Source: Lentisphaerota bacterium (GTDB taxonomy: Bacteria > Verrucomicrobiota > Kiritimatiellia > UBA8416 > JAIOPI01). From it: DNA of 64,000 nucleotides. The DNA lies in contig JAIOPI010000010.1 of NCBI GenBank assembly GCA_021413965.1, positions 62,001-126,000 of the forward strand. Reading direction: 5' to 3'. The notes under the pieces were generated by a model. It did no database searches. It saw nothing but the letters and a program-made list of their open reading frames with translations, and was not told the DNA's origin. Shown piece after piece: positions 49,958 to 57,172 of the stretch (the first letter of the stretch is position 1; each line of letters begins with the position of its first letter). The position numbers and the translations under genes are program-made.

Positions 49958-52900
49958 ATGGCGGGGCCGCCCATGAACGATGCCAACAGGCGGCCTCCCG
50001 CCAGACTGGCCGTGCTCAGCGGCGCGCTCGGCCTCTTCCTCCTGTGGATGGTCACCCATCTGGGCATGCTGACCGCCACCCAGAACGGCTGGATCCGCTT
50101 TGCCCTGACCCTTAGCTTCGCCACGATGATCATCCTGCGCCCCAAGCCCGGGCGCACCGCGTTTCCCGGCTACCCAGGCGCACACGAGCCCGTTCTCGCG
50201 GCCATCACCGGCACGGCCTGCGTGCTGGTGGGTGTGATCTTCCAGGTCCAGCAGGCCGAGTGGATCGGCCTCCTGCTGATGTTCTGGGGCTGCCTGCGCT
50301 GGGCGCTCCCCCGCGACTACCGCCAGGACCTGACCCTCGCACTGGTCTTGCTGTACTGGGCTCATCCTCTCCCCGGCCGCTTCTTCGGCCCCATGGAACT
50401 CGCCCTCCAGCACCTCTCCGTGCGCGGCGCCGAGTGCCTGCTGCTCGGGCTCGACATCCGCGTCTGGGCCGATCAGTTCGTCCTCCACACCGGCTTCACC
50501 ACCTATGAGGTCCCGGGGTGGTGCAGCGGCATGCGCACCGCCACCACCGTCTTCCTGCTGGGAGCTGGCCTCGCCATCCTCAACCGCTTCAAAGCATGGG
50601 AGTGCGCCCTGACGGTGGCCGTCGCCGTGATCCAGGCCCTCGTCCTCAACATCCTGCGCATCGCCACGCTCGTGATCCTGGTGCCGCGCCTCTTCGGCAT
50701 CAACCAGGCTGAGTTTCTCCATAACACGACCGGCTTCGTCGTCATCGCCTCCGTCTTCCTCGTCTACGGCGAGGTCCGCCTCTGGCGGCGCTGGCGTCTG
50801 CACGGCGCCGCCGGGGAACCAGTGGGCCCGGAACCAGATCACCAGGTCGCCCATCCCACCGACTGGCTGCATGTCCGCCGCGTGCGCTGGGCGATCGCGC
50901 TGACGACGCTGCTCGTGGCGGCCGGCACCGCCATGGTCTACCGCAACGGTCCGCGGAACCGCCTCGCCGTGCTCAAGGACGTGGCCACCGCCGCGCATGA
51001 CGCGGGCAATTTCGAAGAGGCCCTGCTCCTGACCGACGCCGTCATCGCGCGCAGCGCCGCCGATCCGGAATGGACGCTCAAGTCCCTGCGCCTGCTCCTG
51101 TCCCTGCGCCGCTACCAGGACGTGCTCAGCACGGCCGATACCATGACCGACCTGTCCGGCAACCAGGCGCAGGAACGCAATGTCCTGCGAGCCTACGCCC
51201 TCATGGCCCTCGATCGCGTCGAGGACGCCGCCGCCATCGTGCGCGACCTGCCGGAGTCCGTGCGCCGCGCCAATCCTCGCGTGGCCATGATCCTCGCCGT
51301 CATGGCCTTTCGCAGCGAGGACACGGAGGGGGTCACGCGCAACATCCCTCTCGCCGCGCGCTGGAAGCCCAACCTCGAACGTATCCGGCTCATGTACCCG
51401 TTCCTCCGTCAGCACCGCCAGTGGCAGAGCATCGTCGCCACCGCGTCGCCCGAGCCCTACACCCTCCCCGAGCCCGCCTTCTCCGCCATTGAGGCCAACA
51501 TGAACCTGGACCAGCCCGCGCGGGTGGCCAGCCTCACCGGCGAAGCCGTCGCCCGATGGCCCGGCGACCCGCGCATTCTGGAGCCGCTCTTCTACCTCGC
51601 GGCCAAGAGCCCCGACTCAGCCTGGGAGGACCGCTTCGGCCAGCAGCTGCGCCTCGTCGCCAGCCGCGCCACCGACCCCGGCCAGCTCTACGAGTTCTTC
51701 GACAAGTGCTTTGAACTCGGACGCCCCGATCTCGCCTGGGGCCTCTACCGGCGCATGCACGACCTCGATGCGTCGCACCCCGCGCTGGCCATGACCGTGG
51801 TCCGCTTCGGCGGCCAGTGGTTCGCCTTTCGCCGGCGCTCCCTCGGCTTGGCCTCGCCCACCCCCATGAACACCATCGACCTGCGCCCCTTCTACCAGGT
51901 CGGACGGAATCTCGCCGCCTGGAGCCCCTTCTGCGCCTGGGTCCCCGAAGGCGCCGCACTTGCCGCAGCCGACCCCCTGCCGGCCCGCCAGCGATTCCTC
52001 GACCTCGCCCTGAACCAGTTCAAGGCCCGGCGCGCACAAGGGGAATTGTCCATCCCCCTGCGCTACCTCTACGCCAATGCCCTCGAACAGGCAGGACGCT
52101 GGCTGGAATGCCGCGAGGAACTCGAGAGCCTGCGCCGCGATCACCCCGAGGAGGAGCGGCCCGTCCGAGTCGCCCTCTCGGAAATGTACGAACGTGCCGG
52201 CGATTGGCAGGGCGTGTACGAAACCCTGCGCGGCTTCATCGATGACGAACAGGCCGGCCTGACCCCGCTCCTGCGCTTCGGCCGCGCGTGCCTGAACCTC
52301 AGGCTCAATCTGATTGCCTTCACCGCCGTGCAGGAAATCCGCGCCCGCTACCCGCGCTCCGCCCAGGCCGATGCGCTGCTCGCGGCCACCCTGCTGCAGG
52401 CTGGCGAGCCCGATGAAGCCCTGCAAGTGCTCGACAGCCCGCGCCCACGCCAGACCCGCGAACTGGACATGCTGCGCGCGCAGACGCTCTTCCATACCCA
52501 GCGCTACGTGGAGGCCGAAGCCTTCTGCCACAGCGCGCTGATGGCGCGCCCGCCGATCCATGCCGGCAGCCCCCAGCCCTTCATGCTGCCGCCCGCGGAA
52601 CTCGCCCACATGTGGCACCAGTTCTTCATCCCCTCCGAGGCCCAGTTCGCACGCAACGCCGACGTGCTCAAGCAGAACCTCGCCACCACCTCCAGCCCCT
52701 TCCTGCAAGGCATGATGTCAACCTGGCTGTCCTGCTACGCCGCCGGCGCCCAGGGCGACCTCGCCGCCATCTCGCGCTGGGAACAGATCGGGCGCGACCC
52801 CGTCGAACGCGCGCTCCTGCTGAACCAGCTGACCCTCCTGCAGTGCCGGTTCGGGCGCTTCGAGGATGCCCGTGGCTCGGCGGAGCGCGCGGTCGCCTTG

Positions 52901-54124
52901 CTGCCCGCGTGCAGCCCGCTCTGGCGCTGGCTGATCGGACTCTCGGGGGCCGACGCCGCCGTGATCGCACAGGCCCGCGCGGCCTGCCCCTCGGATTCGG
53001 AAATCTGGCTCGCCGATCTGGTCGCCAGAGCCAACACCGATCCGACGCGCGTGATGGGCCTCCTCACGGCCCCGGATTCCGCCACCACCCGCTACCCGGC
53101 CGAGACCGTCGCCCGCGCCGGTGAATTTCTGATGCGCCGCGAGATGCCGGCCGAGGCCGCCGTGGCGCTGCGCGATGCCACCCGACGCGCCCTCGGCCTC
53201 CTGCCCATCTACGTGCAGGGCCTGCGCTGTGCCCTGGCCGAACAAGACCGCGAGTGGGCCACCGAGTGCACCAAGCAGGCCCTGCTCAATGCCCTGCACC
53301 CCCCCACGTCCCTCTATCGCAAAATGGTCGACCTCAAGATGCCGGAAACCGAACCGCTGACCGATATCGACATGGTCGAGGCCCTCAAACACCTGCGCCA
53401 GAACGAACCCGACAACGTCATGTGGGCCCAGTTGCTGGGGTACGTGCGCTTCAAACGCGGCGGATGGGAAGTGCTCGATGCGTACAATCAGATGGATGCC
53501 GCGCTGTCCGGCGGCGCCACCAACCGCCTTACCTTCACCATCGCCGCCGAAGCGTCCCGACTCCTCGACAACCCCGGGCGGGCCGCCGATATCCTGAGGC
53601 GCGGCGCCGCACTTTACCCGGAGGATCTGCAGATCCTGAACAACCTGGCCTACCTGCTCACGCTACTGCCCGACGGCCTGCCCGAAGCCCAGGCGCTGCT
53701 GCCCCGCCTGCAGGCCCTCGCCCCGGACGACCCGCGCGTCATGGACACCATTGCGGCCGTCGCCGTGGCCGCCGGACAGGTCGATACCGCCCGCGCCATG
53801 ATCGCCAGCCTCACCGCGCGTGAACCCGCCGGCTCACCACTCTGGTTCCGCGCCCAGATGCATGAGGCCCAGCTGCGCGCCGCCACCAACGACATCACCG
53901 GCGCCATGGAGTTCCTCGACAACGCCCTGGGCCAGTCCGCCGCCATCCCCGATGATGACGTCGTGGCTGCCAACCGCCTGATCGCGCGCTGGCGCGATCA
54001 AAGCGCCGGCAACACGCCCCCGGACACGCGCCCCGACAGGCGCGTCGGCACACCACTTCAGCTGGAAACGCTGCCGATGGATGATGAAGTTCCGGTCCCG
54101 GATGGAGAAGCAGAGGACCTCTAA
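49958..54124 (+). CDS. Exosortase fused to a large TPR-like region
   Basis: A protein of about 1388 residues. Residues 1-275 are a polytopic exosortase/archaeosortase domain with about eight hydrophobic helices and the full catalytic set: Cys189 in VPGWCSGMRTATTVF, Arg234 in LNILRIATLVIL and His255 in EFLHNTTGFVV. A further helix lies near residue 310. The rest, to the C-terminus, is helical TPR-like sequence (e.g. AHDAGNFEEALLLTDAVIARSAADPEW; NPGRAADILRRGAALYPEDLQILNNLAYLL; AAGQVDTARAMIASL). Exosortases cleave and anchor PEP-CTERM proteins in the inner membrane. Standard ones are about 280-500 residues, some with a DUF3485 domain; a TPR tail of this size is unusual. A PEP-CTERM gene is next door, convergent. 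The start is uncertain (49958 or 49973). Confidence 0.85.
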   Translation: MAGPPMNDANRRPPARLAVLSGALGLFLLWMVTHLGMLTATQNGWIRFALTLSFATMIILRPKPGRTAFPGYPGAHEPVLAAITGTACVLVGVIFQVQQAEWIGLLLMFWGCLRWALPRDYRQDLTLALVLLYWAHPLPGRFFGPMELALQHLSVRGAECLLLGLDIRVWADQFVLHTGFTTYEVPGWCSGMRTATTVFLLGAGLAILNRFKAWECALTVAVAVIQALVLNILRIATLVILVPRLFGINQAEFLHNTTGFVVIASVFLVYGEVRLWRRWRLHGAAGEPVGPEPDHQVAHPTDWLHVRRVRWAIALTTLLVAAGTAMVYRNGPRNRLAVLKDVATAAHDAGNFEEALLLTDAVIARSAADPEWTLKSLRLLLSLRRYQDVLSTADTMTDLSGNQAQERNVLRAYALMALDRVEDAAAIVRDLPESVRRANPRVAMILAVMAFRSEDTEGVTRNIPLAARWKPNLERIRLMYPFLRQHRQWQSIVATASPEPYTLPEPAFSAIEANMNLDQPARVASLTGEAVARWPGDPRILEPLFYLAAKSPDSAWEDRFGQQLRLVASRATDPGQLYEFFDKCFELGRPDLAWGLYRRMHDLDASHPALAMTVVRFGGQWFAFRRRSLGLASPTPMNTIDLRPFYQVGRNLAAWSPFCAWVPEGAALAAADPLPARQRFLDLALNQFKARRAQGELSIPLRYLYANALEQAGRWLECREELESLRRDHPEEERPVRVALSEMYERAGDWQGVYETLRGFIDDEQAGLTPLLRFGRACLNLRLNLIAFTAVQEIRARYPRSAQADALLAATLLQAGEPDEALQVLDSPRPRQTRELDMLRAQTLFHTQRYVEAEAFCHSALMARPPIHAGSPQPFMLPPAELAHMWHQFFIPSEAQFARNADVLKQNLATTSSPFLQGMMSTWLSCYAAGAQGDLAAISRWEQIGRDPVERALLLNQLTLLQCRFGRFEDARGSAERAVALLPACSPLWRWLIGLSGADAAVIAQARAACPSDSEIWLADLVARANTDPTRVMGLLTAPDSATTRYPAETVARAGEFLMRREMPAEAAVALRDATRRALGLLPIYVQGLRCALAEQDREWATECTKQALLNALHPPTSLYRKMVDLKMPETEPLTDIDMVEALKHLRQNEPDNVMWAQLLGYVRFKRGGWEVLDAYNQMDAALSGGATNRLTFTIAAEASRLLDNPGRAADILRRGAALYPEDLQILNNLAYLLTLLPDGLPEAQALLPRLQALAPDDPRVMDTIAAVAVAAGQVDTARAMIASLTAREPAGSPLWFRAQMHEAQLRAATNDITGAMEFLDNALGQSAAIPDDDVVAANRLIARWRDQSAGNTPPDTRPDRRVGTPLQLETLPMDDEVPVPDGEAEDL

Positions 54125-54201
54125 CGCGCCGGCAAGGCCACCCCCGCGCCAGCCGCCGTCTTTCGTGGCCCGCCGATTTCCCCGGACCACACACAACATG
54201 T

Positions 54202-54224
54202 CCGAACGCCACGCTTACGTTCGG
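54202..54224. other. Hairpin spanning the stop codon of the PEP-CTERM gene
   Basis: CCGAACG (54202-54208) and CGTTCGG (54218-54224) form a seven-base stem. The loop contains the stop codon of the minus-strand PEP-CTERM gene. It sits between two convergent genes and could help terminate both, but lacks a T-tract. Confidence 0.4.
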
Positions 54225-54961
54225 CGGGGGGCGGAAGGCGTGCGCCGGCGGCGCCAGGGCAGGCGTGCGGCAAGCAACACCGCCGATAACATCGCCAACT
54301 GTCCCGGCTCAGGAACCAGCAACCGGAAGTTGTCCAACCCGTAGACCTCTTCGCCTGCGTCCTCGCGGAAGATGTACACGCCAATCCAGTCAACCGCCGC
54401 CAAGTCCGCCAGGAACTGCTCCTCGGTGTCGTCGTAACCCGGAAGGGGACCCCAGGCATTCCCATAGGCCAGCGACACCGTCGCCGAGTTCCAGGTCTGT
54501 GTCTGGGTGACCCGCGGCGTAATGTCGTACCCCCACACGTTCCCGTTGGTCGAACCAAACTGCAGCTGCACGTTCTGGGGCAGCGCATTCGACGCATAAA
54601 AATCCAGCCCGACGCTCATGTTGGGCGTAAAATTACCCGCAAAAAAATCCTCTTTGTTGACGTATACAATGTCCTCCCATTTGTCCTGGTTGACTTCGGG
54701 ATAGGTGACCGGGTCGATTTCCGGGAAGGTGATTGGCATCCACCCCGCCGGATTTCCCCCGGTCGTGTTCCACCCCAGATTCACGTCGCTATACATCGTA
54801 TGCCACGGATGAGGCGCGGTATCCCAGTTGTGGACGGCAATAACCGACCCTCTCGCTGGCTGGACCGGCCACCATAGCAGGGCGGCGATCACCGGCAAGA
54901 CGACTGCAGACAGGGAGGGTCTCATCCTTTTCACAACATCTATAAGTACCACGTAACTCAT
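54215..54961 (-). CDS. PEP-CTERM sorted exported protein
   Basis: A 248-residue protein and a clear exosortase substrate. A signal peptide is near residues 13-38 (LSAVVLPVIAALLWWPVQPARG). The C-terminus has the tripartite sorting signal: LLVPEPGQ (Val-Pro-Glu-Pro), a hydrophobic helix (LAMLSAVLLAARLPW) and an Arg-rich tail (RRRRTPSAPRRT). The middle (NWDTAPHPWHTMYSDVNLGWN ... VYIFREDAGEEVYGLDNFRLL) looks like a jelly-roll/discoidin-type beta domain of unknown ligand. The ATG overlaps the stop of the upstream lipoprotein gene (ATGA), so translation is coupled. The exosortase-TPR gene is convergent, 90 bases away. Confidence 0.85.
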   Translation of the reverse strand: MSYVVLIDVVKRMRPSLSAVVLPVIAALLWWPVQPARGSVIAVHNWDTAPHPWHTMYSDVNLGWNTTGGNPAGWMPITFPEIDPVTYPEVNQDKWEDIVYVNKEDFFAGNFTPNMSVGLDFYASNALPQNVQLQFGSTNGNVWGYDITPRVTQTQTWNSATVSLAYGNAWGPLPGYDDTEEQFLADLAAVDWIGVYIFREDAGEEVYGLDNFRLLVPEPGQLAMLSAVLLAARLPWRRRRTPSAPRRT

Positions 54962-56094
54962 TTACTGTCAAGGCTTTTCGACTCAAGCGGCGGCGACCAT
55001 ACGAAATTCGTTCCACCCCAACGGTTTGGCCGATGGCGGTAGTAGTACCCGACGCCCGGCTCCAGCGCGAAATCGGCAAAATCCCGGCTCCGGTTATCCC
55101 ACCAGCGACCATCCCATGCCGGCCCCACGTGCGCCATGAGCCAATAGTACCCTCGCCACTCGTTGTCCTGCCAGACCCAGATTTGATCCCCGCACTCATC
55201 CCGGCGACGCGTGTCACTGGTGCGACCACCGGATCCCACCGGGCCAAACCCCAGCGGGTCCGCGATCGGCGTCTTGACGGCACCGACCACGGCGCGACGG
55301 TGCGCCAGAGGCCGGCTCCAAGGTAAGCCAAAGGGCGTGGCTCGGCCATCGTCTCCCCGGAACGCCACCGTGTACGGCTTCGTGATGGTCCGCCCCCAGA
55401 ACAGCCCATGCGTCGTCCGATGGCCCGCCCCCTGGCCACGCGTGATCCAAAACGCCCTCCCCGGCTCGATTGCCGCCTCGCATGCCGCCCCGGCTTGCGC
55501 GTCCCACCACTGCGGCACGCCCTCGGCCCCGGCCAGGAGATACGCCATCTGCCAGCCGCCTTTCGCGTCGAGATACTGAAGGCTGTCGGCGTCATTGGTC
55601 GTAGCGCCGGGATGCAGCCCACATGCGACTTGCTGTCCCAGTGGGCCATTCAGACGGCCGTCCGCGCCCAGTTCCACCGGCACGGAAACGAGATAGCGCT
55701 GGCCCGGCTCGCGCACCTGGACGAACACCGCCCACTCCTCGGCTCCCTGCCACGACTCCCCCCCGACATCGACGCGCAGCCGGTAGTAACGGACGCCCGG
55801 CTTCGCCAACGCCCCGGCGTCGATCCACGTGCTACGGCCGCCGCGCTCGCCTGTCACGCGCGCCACAGGCCGCGGCTCCGCGTCCGGATCGGTGCTCAAC
55901 ATCACCTGCGCCACGACCGGCTCGCGAAACGCCAGCGTGAGCGCCAGGTCGCCGGCACCGGAAGGGTCCAGCTCCGCCACCCGCACCGGCGCCTCGCGCG
56001 CAAAATCCTCCCGCAACGATTCAATCTGGCAGGCGCCCAGCAGCAGGCTGACACCAACCACCCCGACCACGGAGATGTGCTTCTGTATGGCCAT
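54958..56094 (-). CDS. Putative lipoprotein with a novel Trp-rich C-terminal module
   Basis: A 378-residue protein. MAIQKHISVVGVVGVSLLLGACQIESL ends in a good lipobox (Leu-Gly-Ala-Cys), so it should be lipid-anchored. From about residue 55 to the end it resembles the C-terminal ~330 residues of the 912-residue protein encoded two genes upstream: both have EEWA..VQ.R..G.RYLV.VPV, LGQQ.A.GLH, GD.IW.W...EWR.YYWLM, GRWWD...DFA.F and YYY.H...WGG.NF. I recognise no known family. Coupled by ATGA overlap to the PEP-CTERM gene; 30 bases separate it from the preceding gene. Confidence 0.72.
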   Translation of the reverse strand: MAIQKHISVVGVVGVSLLLGACQIESLREDFAREAPVRVAELDPSGAGDLALTLAFREPVVAQVMLSTDPDAEPRPVARVTGERGGRSTWIDAGALAKPGVRYYRLRVDVGGESWQGAEEWAVFVQVREPGQRYLVSVPVELGADGRLNGPLGQQVACGLHPGATTNDADSLQYLDAKGGWQMAYLLAGAEGVPQWWDAQAGAACEAAIEPGRAFWITRGQGAGHRTTHGLFWGRTITKPYTVAFRGDDGRATPFGLPWSRPLAHRRAVVGAVKTPIADPLGFGPVGSGGRTSDTRRRDECGDQIWVWQDNEWRGYYWLMAHVGPAWDGRWWDNRSRDFADFALEPGVGYYYRHRPNRWGGTNFVWSPPLESKSLDSK

Positions 56095-56124
56095 GTGTCC
56101 TGTCGCCGCGCAGAACGCGCGGGC

Positions 56125-57123
56125 TTACGGAGCTTCGACTTCGATCCGGTAGAACGCAGCCGACTCGTTGGTCGCCACCGGAGCTTCGTAGATATTCACG
56201 GGCGGGGTGGCCGCCACGCCGCTGTCGATCCGGTCCAGGCCGTTGCTGCGCAAGTCCAGCGTCCGCCAAATCGCATACGTGCGATTCGAAATCGAGTTCC
56301 AACTCAGCACGACCCCCTCCACCGGCGTCCCCGTCGGCGTGACCACGCGCGCAATCTGGACGTCAAACACCGATGTCGCATCGCGGGGGTTGGACCCCGC
56401 GCGGTATTCCGCGTAATTGGTCATCCCGTCGCCATCCGCATCGTCGCCGGCATCGCCCGGGTTCTCGGGATCGAATTCGTTCAACGTTTCCCAATCGTCC
56501 GGCATGCCATCCCCGTCGCGGTCGCGCGGGTCCAGCGCCAGCCCCTGCAGCGTGAAATCATCGATGCCATACTCCTGCGCCGCCGGCGACCCGTGCCGGC
56601 GCACGTAGACGGCCACCCGATCGACCAGGGGCAGGTCCGCCGCGAACGCCTCGGCGCTGTCGCCGCCGGTCGTCAGGCACCACGCCGGAGCGTACACCAA
56701 GGGAACGGTGTACAGGAACCACGGACCGGCGACCGGCTGATCGAGATTCAGCTGCCACGTGTGGCCGTTCGTGCTGGCCTGCAACACCACGCGCAACGCG
56801 CTGGGCGGCGTATCGCCGGCCCGGAACGTGAACTGCAGGTTGGTCAGCACCACGCCAATGGGCAGGTCCACCCACGCCCGGTCTTCCACCAGCACGGGCG
56901 CGCTCTGCTGGTTGAACTGAAACGCCAGGTAGCCGCCCGGGTTGTTCAGCGTCGCGCCGGTCGTCTCATTGCTCCACCCCGCCGTCCCCGCCCCCGACCA
57001 CGTCTCCACGGACTCCGTGCCGCCCAGCGCCGGCCGCGCGAGGCTCACGGCCAGCAACACCAGTAGCGCGTGTCCCCACGCTCGACCACGGGCACCGGTT
57101 CTATGTCGATTTCGCACGTTCAC
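56125..57123 (-). CDS. Secreted protein with calcium-binding type-3-like repeats
   Basis: A protein of about 332 residues. The signal peptide is GHALLVLLAVSLARPALGG. A jelly-roll-like domain follows (SVETWSGAGTAGWSNETTGATLNNPGGYLAF ... YGIDDFTLQGLALD). Near the middle are two Asp-rich calcium-binding units, DRDGDGMPDDWETLNEFDP and DADGDGMTNYAEYRAGSNPRD. The C-terminal beta segment ends in AAFYRIEVEAP. This architecture is frequent in secreted proteins of Verrucomicrobia-related bacteria. There is no PEP-CTERM tail. The start is uncertain: GTG 57123 has AGGG at good spacing, and ATG 57183 would overlap the upstream stop. Function unknown. Confidence 0.72.
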   Translation of the reverse strand: MNVRNRHRTGARGRAWGHALLVLLAVSLARPALGGTESVETWSGAGTAGWSNETTGATLNNPGGYLAFQFNQQSAPVLVEDRAWVDLPIGVVLTNLQFTFRAGDTPPSALRVVLQASTNGHTWQLNLDQPVAGPWFLYTVPLVYAPAWCLTTGGDSAEAFAADLPLVDRVAVYVRRHGSPAAQEYGIDDFTLQGLALDPRDRDGDGMPDDWETLNEFDPENPGDAGDDADGDGMTNYAEYRAGSNPRDATSVFDVQIARVVTPTGTPVEGVVLSWNSISNRTYAIWRTLDLRSNGLDRIDSGVAATPPVNIYEAPVATNESAAFYRIEVEAP

Positions 57124-57172
57124 GACTGCCCTCACCCTTCCACTCCATCCAGCCTTGGCCGCACCGCGGCGA

